A stretch of 60,322 bases of DNA, taken from the NCBI RefSeq assembly GCF_016863095.1, contig NZ_BOOF01000022.1, positions 1 to 60,322 on the forward strand, in the 5' to 3' direction. Of the stretch, positions 39,861 through 51,501 are shown piece by piece (position 1 is the first letter of the stretch; every line of letters begins with the position of its first letter). The position numbers and the translations under genes are program-made. Source of the DNA: Microbispora siamensis (GTDB lineage: Bacteria; Actinomycetota; Actinomycetes; Streptosporangiales; Streptosporangiaceae). The notes under the pieces are model-generated. The model had not been told where the DNA came from and did not search any database. It worked only from the letters and a program-made list of their open reading frames with translations.

Positions 39861-41221
39861 CGCGCCTCCCGGAGGTCCGATGTGCCGGCGGCGTTGCGCC
39901 AGAGCAGGGCGAAGGAGATCAGATACAGGGTCAGGGCGCTGATCAGCCCGTCGTAGACGAACATGTAGAGCAGCACGAGGATCATCACGAGCGTTCCCGC
40001 CTTGCCGATCGGCGTACGGTCCGCCCAGTAGCGCCGCACCGCTCCGGCGAAGAAGGCGACGTACAGCAGCGCCCCTGCGACGCCCTGGCTGATCAGCAGC
40101 AGCCACAGTTGCCCGTCGCTGCCGAGCGGGGGATGGCCGCACTCCACGCACCACGGGCTGCGGCCCGTCGTGACCGTGCGGTGGCTGCCGTACGCGTTGC
40201 GCGTGTTGCCGTAGCCGATGACCGGTGACGTTGCCGCGACCCGGACGGTGGCGGCGACCGTGAACGCGCGGATGCCGTTGCTGTGCGGGTTGTCCAGCCG
40301 CTGCGCGACGATCGTGCTCAGCGGCGACAGCAGGAACGCCGCCGCGGCGACGGCGGCGACCGCCGCGGCCAGGAGGGGGCGGGCGCCCCGGATCACCAGG
40401 TAGGCCGCCGAGATCCCGAGCCCGATCCACAGGCCCCGGTTGAGCGAGTAGACGACCGGGACCGCGGCTGCGGCGAGCGCGAGCACGGCCGCCACGCGCC
40501 GGTACGGCCCGCCGTAGGTCCACCAGCCCACCACGAACCAGATCACCAGCACCGAGACGTCGCTGCCCCAGGCGTTGGCCCACTCGAACGGCGCCTCCGG
40601 GCGCGGCTCGGCGTGCCCGAGCACGTGCTGCATCTGGGCCGCCGTCGGATGGATCAGGTTGGCGACGAACGGGTTGCCGGCGATCGACGACGGCAGCGCC
40701 GTCTCCAGCGGCGAGGTGAACGCGAAGCCCGGCGCGAGCACGCCGAGCAGCCCGCCCGCGACGGCCGTCAGGAACAGCACGCCGAGCCACCTGACCAGGG
40801 TGCGCTGCGGCAGCTCGTCATGGGTGAGGTTGCCCAGGTAGAGCACCATGATCAGGAGCGAGACGTAGACGGCCAGCCGCATCAGGTAGCCGACGACCCG
40901 GCCGGCGGTGAGCTCGCCGTACGTGCCGTCGGGGGTCTCGGCGAGCGCGAGCGCGCTGACCAGGTAGCCCGCCAGCAGCAGCGCCCACAGGCCGAAGCCC
41001 TTCGGCGCCCGGATCGGCCGCCTGCGCAACAGCACCACCGCCATCGGCACGGCCAGCACCACCACCGACAGCCCGCCCAGGCCGAGCGCCCACCAGACCG
41101 GATAACCGAGCAGGAACGCCGCGATCGGCCACGCCGCCCGCGCGGGACGGCGCCGGTGCCGGGGGCGGGGGCCGGGGCGGACCGCAGGCGGCAGGGCGGT
41201 GCGGGGGGCGGGGATGGTCAC
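39857..41221 (-). CDS. O-antigen ligase/polymerase-like membrane protein
   Basis: The 454-residue protein has about eleven hydrophobic helices and a large extracytoplasmic loop (about 330-370) with VIGYGNTRNAYGSHRTVTTG and a CVECG pair. The helix-loop arrangement and RGLWIGLGIS segment fit the Wzy/WaaL superfamily. It should polymerise or ligate repeat units at the outer face. I chose GTG 41221, which overlaps the Wzz stop as GTGA; a GTG at 41230 is possible. Confidence 0.8.
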   Translation of the reverse strand: MTIPAPRTALPPAVRPGPRPRHRRRPARAAWPIAAFLLGYPVWWALGLGGLSVVVLAVPMAVVLLRRRPIRAPKGFGLWALLLAGYLVSALALAETPDGTYGELTAGRVVGYLMRLAVYVSLLIMVLYLGNLTHDELPQRTLVRWLGVLFLTAVAGGLLGVLAPGFAFTSPLETALPSSIAGNPFVANLIHPTAAQMQHVLGHAEPRPEAPFEWANAWGSDVSVLVIWFVVGWWTYGGPYRRVAAVLALAAAAVPVVYSLNRGLWIGLGISAAYLVIRGARPLLAAAVAAVAAAAFLLSPLSTIVAQRLDNPHSNGIRAFTVAATVRVAATSPVIGYGNTRNAYGSHRTVTTGRSPWCVECGHPPLGSDGQLWLLLISQGVAGALLYVAFFAGAVRRYWADRTPIGKAGTLVMILVLLYMFVYDGLISALTLYLISFALLWRNAAGTSDLREAR

Positions 41222-42510
41222 GCGCCCCACTCCGCGGTCTCGGGGACGGGCGCGACGAACCCCGGCGGCACCGCGACGGCGCCGAGCACGCGGGCGCCCT
41301 GCCGGGCGAGTTGCCGTACGGCCCGGGTGACTTCAGGGGAGGTCGTCCGCCGCAGGCCGACCAGCAACAGGGCGGCGTCGGGGTGGGCGGACCGGCCGGT
41401 CACGACCGTCACCGGCACCAGATGCGCCAGCGCGGAGCCGAGGCCTTTGGCGAGCGGCCTGACGGTGCTCCGCGCTCCCGCGCCTTCCAGGCTCCGTGCC
41501 CCCACGCCTTCGAGGCTTCCCGCCCCCACGCCTTCGAGGAGCAGCCGGTGGGGCCCGCCGCCCAGCGACGTCGCGACGGCGGCGGCCATCTCGTCGAGGA
41601 ACGCCGGATCCGGCCGGGCCGGAAGCTCGGCGAGCAGCGGCAGGCCGCACAGCCTCTCGATGTCCGCGCCCGTGCGGATGCGGGTGTCGAGCCGGTCGCG
41701 GCCGAACGCGGCCCCCGCCCCGGCGAGTACGCCGAGGAACAGCCCGCTGCCGAGGAACAGCGGAGGACTCGGATGGGCCGGCCGCGCGGGCGGCCTGGCA
41801 GGGCTGATCACCGTGCCCGGCGTCACCGCGACGGTCTTGAGCGCGTCGTAGCGCAGCGTGAGGTCCGACACCTGCCGGGCGAGCATGGCCTGCCGCCTGG
41901 CCGTTCCCTGCGGGGTCTGGGCGGTCACGGCCTGCGTGGTCTGCGCGGCCTGGGCTGTTTGGGTGGTCACCGCCTGGGGCGTGGTGGTCCCGTCGAGGTC
42001 GTCCTTGACCTCGCGCAGTCGCGCGGCGATCAGCTTCAACTGGGCGTCGATCGCGTCCTCGGCGGCGCGGGCGCGGTTGCGCAGATAGGCCTCCGCGTAC
42101 GCCTGGGCCCCCGCGGCCGCGGCCCGGGGATCGGACGCCGAGTAAGAAATGGAGAGAATAGCGGAATTGGGAGGAACGTCCACTGTCACGTGCTCCCGCA
42201 ATTCCTCCGGATCCGGATTCCGGAGAATCGCGGCGGCCAGGGTGGAAACGACCGCCGACCGTGCGATCTGCGATTCGGTGTCGAGGTTGAGCGGTTCCCG
42301 TTGCCGGGAACTCGGCACGTTGAACTGTTCCTGCGCGCCGGTCGGCAACACCTGCACCTGGGCGACCGCGGTGTAGCGCGCGGGGGTCACCGCGAGCGCC
42401 GCGGCCCCGCCGCCGACTCCCGCGAGCAGGCAGACGGTGGCGATCAGGCGCCTGCGCCCGAGCACCGAACCGTATTCGGAAAGGTCGCGGCTGTGCGGCG
42501 GCAGGCTCAT
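41218..42510 (-). CDS. Wzz-like polysaccharide chain-length regulator with degenerate cytoplasmic domain
   Basis: The 430-residue protein has a cytoplasmic start, a first membrane helix (about 25-45), a Wzz-type periplasmic domain with VQVLPTGAQEQFNV and a coiled coil, and a second helix (about 250-270). A C-terminal domain resembles a BY-kinase in layout but has no Walker A motif. In its place is LLLEGVGAGSLEGVGARSLE, coded by a 24-base DNA repeat. A Thr/Gln-rich linker (TTQTAQAAQTTQAVTAQT) interrupts the coiled coil. GGGGAGTTCC precedes the ATG at 42510. It is the first gene of the six-gene polysaccharide operon. Confidence 0.82.
   Translation of the reverse strand: MSLPPHSRDLSEYGSVLGRRRLIATVCLLAGVGGGAAALAVTPARYTAVAQVQVLPTGAQEQFNVPSSRQREPLNLDTESQIARSAVVSTLAAAILRNPDPEELREHVTVDVPPNSAILSISYSASDPRAAAAGAQAYAEAYLRNRARAAEDAIDAQLKLIAARLREVKDDLDGTTTPQAVTTQTAQAAQTTQAVTAQTPQGTARRQAMLARQVSDLTLRYDALKTVAVTPGTVISPARPPARPAHPSPPLFLGSGLFLGVLAGAGAAFGRDRLDTRIRTGADIERLCGLPLLAELPARPDPAFLDEMAAAVATSLGGGPHRLLLEGVGAGSLEGVGARSLEGAGARSTVRPLAKGLGSALAHLVPVTVVTGRSAHPDAALLLVGLRRTTSPEVTRAVRQLARQGARVLGAVAVPPGFVAPVPETAEWGA
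41474..41539. repeat. 24-base tandem repeat inside the Wzz-like gene
   Basis: Two full 24-base units (41483-41506 and 41507-41530) with flanking partial copies encode the repeat GVGARSLE. Length is a multiple of three, so copy-number change keeps the frame. It lies where a kinase nucleotide site would be expected. Confidence 0.75.
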
Positions 42511-42820
42511 GGAACTCCCCGTGCCCTCGTTCGTCACGCGGCCGCGGCCATCAGTGGCCCCCGGGACGAGGGAGGGGCGGCCGGGCGCGTTCGTGGTCCC
42601 GGCGGTGGTCCGGCGGGATCCGGTCTCGAACTATAAGCCGCCGCGGAGTTTCGTCCCCGGCTATTGCCGAATTGCGTCAGGCAATGGCCGCGAAATTAGC
42701 CGATGAAAACGGATATTTCCGTACACGTGATATGAGGAAACGGCCCTCAAAGCCACGCCGATTGATGGGATGGTGTTTGCCCATCCGTTCATTGCGTGGT
42801 CTGCCGAGGAAGGGGGCGCG
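42511..42820. other. Control region between the polysaccharide operon and the GH26-like gene
   Basis: This 310-base divergent intergenic region has a notably AT-richer part at 42640-42790, where both promoters should lie. ATTGCC (42663-42668) and GGCAAT (42680-42685) form a small inverted repeat. I see no ORF, no terminator and no riboswitch I recognise. Confidence 0.6.
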
Positions 42821-43852
42821 ATGAGACTCATCGCCGGCTTGGCCGTACTGGTGGCGGGGGCGTGCGCGACGGCCTGCACGGGCACCGCCACGAGCGGGCG
42901 GGTGCCGGGCGGCGGCGCCGGGACGACGCCGGTCGCCTGCGTGGTCACCGACAAGCTCATCCCGACGTGCGGGGCGTGGTGGGGGATCGCGCCCGACGTC
43001 TTCTCCGGACGCGGCCCGGTCCGCGCGGTGGACATGGCCGAACGGCGCATGGGCCGCCGGGCCGACATCGTGCACGTCTACCACCGGGGCGGCGAACTCT
43101 TCCCGACCGCCGAGGAGCGGGAGATCGCCAAGGGGCCCCGCCTGCTGCTGGTGAACTGGAAGCCGGCGCTCGACCACACCTGGGCCGAGGTCGCGCGCGG
43201 CGAGGTGGACGGGCGCCTCGACCGGCTCGCCGAGCACATCCGGCGCACCTTCCCCGGCCGGTTCTTCCTCACGATCCACCACGAGCCGGAGAACGACGTA
43301 CGCGAGGGCGGGGGATACTCGCCCGCCGACTACGTCGCGATGTACCGCCACGTGGTGACCCGCCTGCGGCAACAGGGGGTGCACAACGCGGTGACCGTGA
43401 TGACGTACATGGGCGCGCCCAACTGGGCGGTCAAGCCGTGGTTCGGCAGGCTCTACCCCGGTGACGACGTGGTCGACTGGGTGGCCTTCGACCCGTACGC
43501 GGACGATCGGGTGACGGACTTCGCCGGGCTGGTCGACAAGACCCGGCCCGACGCGCCGGGCTGGCCCGGGTTCTACCGGTGGATGCAGGCCAGGTTCCCG
43601 GCCAAGCCGATCATGGTCGCCGAGTGGGGCGCCTTCGAGCGGCGCGGGGCGCCCGGGTTCAAGCGCGACTTCTTCGAGTCGGTCCGGCGTCAGATCGGGG
43701 ACTATCCCCAGATCAAGGCGCTGGTCTACTTCGACTCGCCGCTGGCGCCCCGGGGCGACACCAGGTTCGACACCACGCCGGGCGCCACCCGGGCGTTCGC
43801 GCAGCTCGGGCGGCTGCCCCGCTTCACGTCCACGCCGGTGCCGCCCTCCTGA
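42821..43852 (+). CDS. GH26-like glycoside hydrolase lipoprotein
   Basis: The 343-residue protein starts with a lipoprotein signal (MRLIAGLAVLVAGACATACT, probable lipobox cysteine at 19). A TIM-barrel-like domain follows with the acid/base segment FFLTIHHEPEND at about 149-160 and the nucleophile segment IMVAEWGAFERRG near 265, as in family 26 mannanases and relatives. It would cleave beta-linked glycans at the cell surface. It is divergent from the six-gene polysaccharide operon and may trim or release that polymer. The ATG at 42821 follows GGAAGGGGGCGCG. Confidence 0.82.
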   Translation: MRLIAGLAVLVAGACATACTGTATSGRVPGGGAGTTPVACVVTDKLIPTCGAWWGIAPDVFSGRGPVRAVDMAERRMGRRADIVHVYHRGGELFPTAEEREIAKGPRLLLVNWKPALDHTWAEVARGEVDGRLDRLAEHIRRTFPGRFFLTIHHEPENDVREGGGYSPADYVAMYRHVVTRLRQQGVHNAVTVMTYMGAPNWAVKPWFGRLYPGDDVVDWVAFDPYADDRVTDFAGLVDKTRPDAPGWPGFYRWMQARFPAKPIMVAEWGAFERRGAPGFKRDFFESVRRQIGDYPQIKALVYFDSPLAPRGDTRFDTTPGATRAFAQLGRLPRFTSTPVPPS

Positions 43853-43868
43853 GCCTTCGGCGGACGCC

Positions 43869-45086
43869 TCAGCGGACCCAGCCGCCCGATGTGACGAGGT
43901 TCAGCACGGCGCCGACCGCCCGCTCGATCGTCATGTCCGTGGTGTCGAGGACGAGGTCGGCGTCCTCCGGCTCCTCGTACGGGTCGGAGATCCCGGTGAA
44001 CTCCGGAATCAGCCCGGCCCGCGCCTTGGCGTACAGGCCCTTGCGGTCGCGGCGCTCGCACTCCTCCAGCGGCGTGGCCACGTGGACGAGCAGGAAGTCG
44101 CCGCCGACCTCCTCGACCATCGCCCGCACCTCGTCCCGGGTCGCCGCGTACGGCGCGATGGGCGCGCAGATGGCCAGGCCGCCGTGGCGGGCCACCTCGG
44201 CGGCCACGAAGCCGATCCTGCGGATGTTGCGGTCGCGGTCCTCCCGCGAGAACGTGAGCCCCGCCGACAGCATCCGCCGCACGACGTCGCCGTCCAGGTA
44301 GGTGACCGTGCGGCCGCCCCGTTCGAGCAGCGCGTCGCGCAGCCCCCGGGCGATCGTCGACTTGCCCGAGCCGGACAGTCCGGTGAAGAACACCACGAGA
44401 CCCCGCTTGTGCGGCGGCCCCGGGATGGTGACCGGCGCGGGACCGGCGTAGTGCTCGGTGGCGCCGTAGTTGCGAGCCACGTGCTCGCGGAGTTCGAGGT
44501 CGATCTCGGTGTCCTCGCGCGGCGCGAGCGGCACCGCCACCACCATCGCCCCGGGGAGCCGCTCCGCCGCCTTGAGCGCGGCCCGCACCACGGCAGGCCC
44601 GCCCTCGCCGAAGACGAGCGGCATGAGGAGCACGGTCGCGTCCAGTTCCTCGGCGGTCGCCGCCACGTCGTCGAGCGCGGCCCCGTCGAGCGGCCCGCGC
44701 ATGGTCACCGCGAGGACCTCGCCGTCCGGCAGGTCCTTGCGCACCTCCTCCGGCGTACGGCGCAGCCGGGAGAACGGTCCGTACACGGGGGCGTCGAGCG
44801 CCTCGACCGGTCCGGCGGCGTGGTGGCCGTCCCGCTCCACGACGGTCAGCACCGCGACCGCCGCGCCTTCGGGGTCCTTGAGCGTCACCCGGTCGCCGGG
44901 CCCGAACTCCTCGGGGAGCGCGATGGTGATCGGATCGGGCCAGGGCGCCCCGCCGGACAGCCGCCCGCGCTCGACCACGCTCTCCACCTCGGCCGAGGTG
45001 AGGAAGCCGGTCAGCGGCGCGTACGCCCCGGACAGCAGCAGCTCCAGGTCGGCCAGCTCACGCGCGTCGGGCGTCCACTCGGTCAT
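43869..45086 (-). CDS. cysC: APS kinase with a degenerate ATP-sulfurylase N-terminal domain
   Basis: The C-terminal half is APS kinase: GLSGSGKST (236-244), YLDGDVVRR and GLTFSREDRDRNIRRIGFVA, and CAPIAPYAATRDEVR, so it makes PAPS. The N-terminal half (1-215) follows the ATP-sulfurylase fold (LLLSGAYAPLTGFLTSAEVE, HVARNYGATEHYAG) but the catalytic QxRNPxHxxH motif is replaced by the aligned TMRGPLDGAA (about 128-137). It therefore should not make APS; CysDN in this window can. The protein completes the sulfate-activation route to the three sulfotransferases. It is convergent with the GH26-like gene, 16 bases away. Confidence 0.92.
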   Translation of the reverse strand: MTEWTPDARELADLELLLSGAYAPLTGFLTSAEVESVVERGRLSGGAPWPDPITIALPEEFGPGDRVTLKDPEGAAVAVLTVVERDGHHAAGPVEALDAPVYGPFSRLRRTPEEVRKDLPDGEVLAVTMRGPLDGAALDDVAATAEELDATVLLMPLVFGEGGPAVVRAALKAAERLPGAMVVAVPLAPREDTEIDLELREHVARNYGATEHYAGPAPVTIPGPPHKRGLVVFFTGLSGSGKSTIARGLRDALLERGGRTVTYLDGDVVRRMLSAGLTFSREDRDRNIRRIGFVAAEVARHGGLAICAPIAPYAATRDEVRAMVEEVGGDFLLVHVATPLEECERRDRKGLYAKARAGLIPEFTGISDPYEEPEDADLVLDTTDMTIERAVGAVLNLVTSGGWVR

Positions 45087-45198
45087 GGCTTCCGTTTCGC
45101 TCGGTTAATCGAATACGCACCCTACTGGCAACCGCACGCATAGCGCGCCGGTGCTCGCGGCGTCTACAGGCAGACATTAATCCGAGGAGGAGGTGCTC

Positions 45199-45729
45199 GT
45201 GAACGCCATCCGCGACGACGCGGAAGAGCGACGATTCCGCGAATTCGTGTCGGCCCGCGCGCCGGCGCTGATGCGGCTGGCCTATCTGCTGACCGGAGGG
45301 GACCAGCACTCCGCGGAGGACCTGCTGCAGACCGCCCTGGCCAAGGTCGTCACGCGGTGGGGGCGGCTCGACGAGCCCGAGGCGTACGTGCGGCAGGTCA
45401 TGTACCGCCAGCAGATCAGCTGGTGGCGGCTGGCGTGGCGGCAGCGGGAGACCAGTGTGGCCGACGTGCCGGAGCACCCGGCCGGCCGCGCGGGCACCGA
45501 CGAGGCCGAGCTTCGGATGATCCTGCGCCGGGCGCTCGCCCGGCTGACGCCCCGCCAGCGCGCCGTGCTCGTGCTGCGCTATCTCGAAGACCTGCCCGAG
45601 GACGAGGTGGCCCGAATCCTCGGCTGCTCCGTGGGGACCGTGCGCAGCACCGCGCACCGATCCCTCGCCCGGCTGCGGACGACCGCGCCGGAACTCGCCG
45701 ATCTGCGCCTGAGTGAGGTGATCTCATGA
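45199..45729 (+). CDS. SigE-family (Streptomyces type) ECF sigma factor
   Basis: The 176-residue protein has region 2 (ALMRLAYLLTGGDQHSAEDL to YVRQVMYRQQISWWRL, about 20-75) and region 4 (LARLTPRQRAVLVLRYLEDL, EDEVARILGCSVGTVRSTAH, about 112-152). Such short SigE-family factors are numerous in actinomycetes. I chose GTG 45199, eight bases after GAGGAGG; GTG 45193 is too close to that site. Its stop overlaps the ATG of the membrane-anchored partner (ATGA). Confidence 0.92.
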   Translation: MNAIRDDAEERRFREFVSARAPALMRLAYLLTGGDQHSAEDLLQTALAKVVTRWGRLDEPEAYVRQVMYRQQISWWRLAWRQRETSVADVPEHPAGRAGTDEAELRMILRRALARLTPRQRAVLVLRYLEDLPEDEVARILGCSVGTVRSTAHRSLARLRTTAPELADLRLSEVIS

Positions 45730-46988
45730 CGCCCCGGATGCTGAAGCAGACGCTGGAGGAGTGGTCGCGGGAGGCCCGCGTGCCCGGCGACCTCGCCGAC
45801 CGCGCGCTGCGCCGCCGGTCGCGGCTGCGCCTGACGAGATTCGCGGGGGCGGTCTCGTGCGCGGCCGTCGTTGCGGCCGTGGCCCTGCTGGTGCCGCTGG
45901 TCGTGGTCCCCCTCTTCACCGAGGAGTCGATCTCGCAGGTCGGCGGCCCGCCGGTGGTGGTGCCCGTCGAGCCCTACCGGCAGGCGACCCCCGCGGAGGA
46001 CGTGCTGACCGACACCGAGAACTCGCCGCCGGAGACGATGATCGCGGCGGGCCGGGTGGCCGTCTCCGCCTACTACACGTGGCGGTGGCGCACCGTCGCC
46101 GGGCGCAAACTGTTCGACCGGACCTGGTATCTCCTCAACCCTGCGACGAGCCGGTACGAGAAGACGGAGTGGGGCTGGGTCGAGGTCGCGCCCGGCCTGC
46201 GCTGGGCGGCGGTCCTGGAGAAGGACCTCCCCGCACGCAGGATCGGGATCTTCGACATGGAGACGCGCCAGGTGAGAGCGTGGGTGCCGGTGGACCATCC
46301 CGTGGGCGGCGTGTCCTGGTCGCCGGACGGCACGCGGCTCCTCGCCACCGCCTACGACGACTACCCGGACCTGGACAACGTGTCCGTCGAGGAGCGGCGG
46401 TGCCCGGCGCGGGTGGCGGCGACGCCTGACGACCCCCTGCAGCCGCCGTTCCAGATGATCTCCACCAGCCGCACCGGCTTCTACGTCGTCGACGCGGCGA
46501 CCGGGACGGCGGGCGACTTCCACGCCGTCGACCCCTGCTGGACCGAAAACAGCAACGTCAGGCGCGACTTCGAGTGGAGCGACGACGGCACCCTGATCCG
46601 CGAGCGCAGCAACGTCTGGAAGCGGCCGGACGCCTTCCTGGACCTGGAGGGCAGACCGCACGACGCACCTCCCGGCTACGTCAGCTCGGAGTCGAAGGCG
46701 GGCGTGTCGCCCGACGGCACGCTGCTCGCCGGCCCCGACGGCATGCCCACCAAGGTCACCGAGCTGTCGACGGGCGAGACCGTGGGCCACCAGCAGGTGC
46801 TCCAGCTTCTCGCCTGGGCCGACGACCGCCGCCTGGTCGCGCTGGGCTGCGCGGACACGTGCGGAAACGAGTTCCACAACGGCCTGGTCCTGGTGGGCGT
46901 CGACGGCGGGGACATGGTCCAGCTCTCGGTCTACCGGAAGAACAGCCAGGAGTCCGGAACGTGGCAGCCGGTCCTGACCCTCAGGTAG
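45726..46988 (+). CDS. Membrane-anchored beta-propeller-like protein, probable sigma-factor partner
   Basis: The 420-residue protein has a cytoplasmic N-terminal stretch of about 38 residues, one membrane helix (about 39-62), and an extracytoplasmic part with propeller-like repeats (GGVSWSPDGTRLLATAY, FEWSDDGTLIRE, GVSPDGTLLAGPDG). Four cysteines in pairs (RRCPARV, DPCWTE, LGCADTCGNE) may form disulfides. It overlaps the sigma gene by four bases. The layout suggests an anti-sigma or sensor, but the short N-terminus shows no recognised anti-sigma domain, so this is inference. Confidence 0.75.
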   Translation: MTPRMLKQTLEEWSREARVPGDLADRALRRRSRLRLTRFAGAVSCAAVVAAVALLVPLVVVPLFTEESISQVGGPPVVVPVEPYRQATPAEDVLTDTENSPPETMIAAGRVAVSAYYTWRWRTVAGRKLFDRTWYLLNPATSRYEKTEWGWVEVAPGLRWAAVLEKDLPARRIGIFDMETRQVRAWVPVDHPVGGVSWSPDGTRLLATAYDDYPDLDNVSVEERRCPARVAATPDDPLQPPFQMISTSRTGFYVVDAATGTAGDFHAVDPCWTENSNVRRDFEWSDDGTLIRERSNVWKRPDAFLDLEGRPHDAPPGYVSSESKAGVSPDGTLLAGPDGMPTKVTELSTGETVGHQQVLQLLAWADDRRLVALGCADTCGNEFHNGLVLVGVDGGDMVQLSVYRKNSQESGTWQPVLTLR

Positions 46989-46992
46989 CGGC

Positions 46993-47724
46993 TCAGATGA
47001 GGCGGGCGAAGTGGTTCTGCGGACGGCGGATCACCATGGTGATCTCGTCCTCGGTGCCGTTGAGCCCGCCTCGCGAGAGCGCGGCCACGGCCCGGCAGAC
47101 CACGGCGACCAGACCGCCGTGCGGACCCCGCCGGGCCGGGCCGCTCACCGCCGAGTAGTCCTCGGCGATCATGAGCCCGCGCATCAGGCAGTACGCCTGG
47201 ATGCCCTCGCGGGAGGCCAGCGGCTCGTAGACCGCGGGAAGCGGCCCCACCGACCCGGCCGGGGCGAGCGTGCGCCACAGCGCCCGCCGCAGCCAGCGGG
47301 GCGTCACCCGGTCGCAGAAGCCGTACGCCGACTTGCGGTCGCGCATCTTCAGCAGCAGCAGGCCGCCGGGACGCAGCCCGGCGACGAGCCGGTCGAGCAC
47401 GAGCTCGGCGTGCCGGATGCGTTCGAGGAGGAACGACACGTAGACGACGTCGAAGGAGCGCGGCGGAATCGGCACGAGACGCAGATCGCCCAGGTAGGAC
47501 GCCTCCAGGTCGCCGCGGTTGGCGGTGTGGGCCCGCAGGGGCGGCAGATCCTCGTCCACCCCCGTCATCCTCGGCTCGTAGCGACCCACGTCGAGGGCGC
47601 CGCCCCGGCCGCATCCGGCGATGAGGATGTCGAGCCGCCGCCCGAGCTGGTCGGTCCACTGCTCGCGAATCCGCTGGCTGAACACGTCGTCCTGGTCGGC
47701 GGACGACAACCGAACCTCTGTCAT
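46993..47724 (-). CDS. Class I SAM-dependent methyltransferase
   Basis: The 243-residue protein has motif I ILIAGCGRGGALDVGRYEPR at about 33-52, the acidic loop TGVDEDLPPLR, motif IV SFDVVYVSFLLERIRHAELV at about 90-109 and RPGGLLLLKM at about 121. A Rossmann-fold methyltransferase is clear; the substrate is not. I chose the ATG at 47724; another at 47742 is possible and neither has a strong ribosome site. It is convergent with the propeller protein gene, four bases apart. Confidence 0.82.
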   Translation of the reverse strand: MTEVRLSSADQDDVFSQRIREQWTDQLGRRLDILIAGCGRGGALDVGRYEPRMTGVDEDLPPLRAHTANRGDLEASYLGDLRLVPIPPRSFDVVYVSFLLERIRHAELVLDRLVAGLRPGGLLLLKMRDRKSAYGFCDRVTPRWLRRALWRTLAPAGSVGPLPAVYEPLASREGIQAYCLMRGLMIAEDYSAVSGPARRGPHGGLVAVVCRAVAALSRGGLNGTEDEITMVIRRPQNHFARLI

Positions 47725-47951
47725 GCCACTGAGAGTAATCATTTGACGACGTTCAGTTGCGCATTTGCCGTCACCCATCATGTCCGGAGCGAGGAGCGAG
47801 CGGAGCGAGGCGGGTGGACAGGGCGTAGCCTTGGTAGCCGCGGCCCGGTTGGGAGCGTCTCGCGGATCTCCTCCGTTAGGGGGATCGGCCGGATGAACGG
47901 GGCCGCGTCCGCACGCCGGCTGTCTTTGTCACGGGGCTTTTGAAGGCATCG

Positions 47952-51449
<3,498 letters not shown>

Positions 51450-51501
51450 CCCGCGAAATTGTCAACATACGCGTGGCCGGTGTCGTTCGGGAGGATCGTC
51501 C

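Noticed and set aside
42511..42820. Riboswitch (cyclic dinucleotide type) upstream of the GH26-like lipoprotein
   Set aside because: The region is AT-richer and has one small inverted repeat, but I could not fit a known aptamer core.
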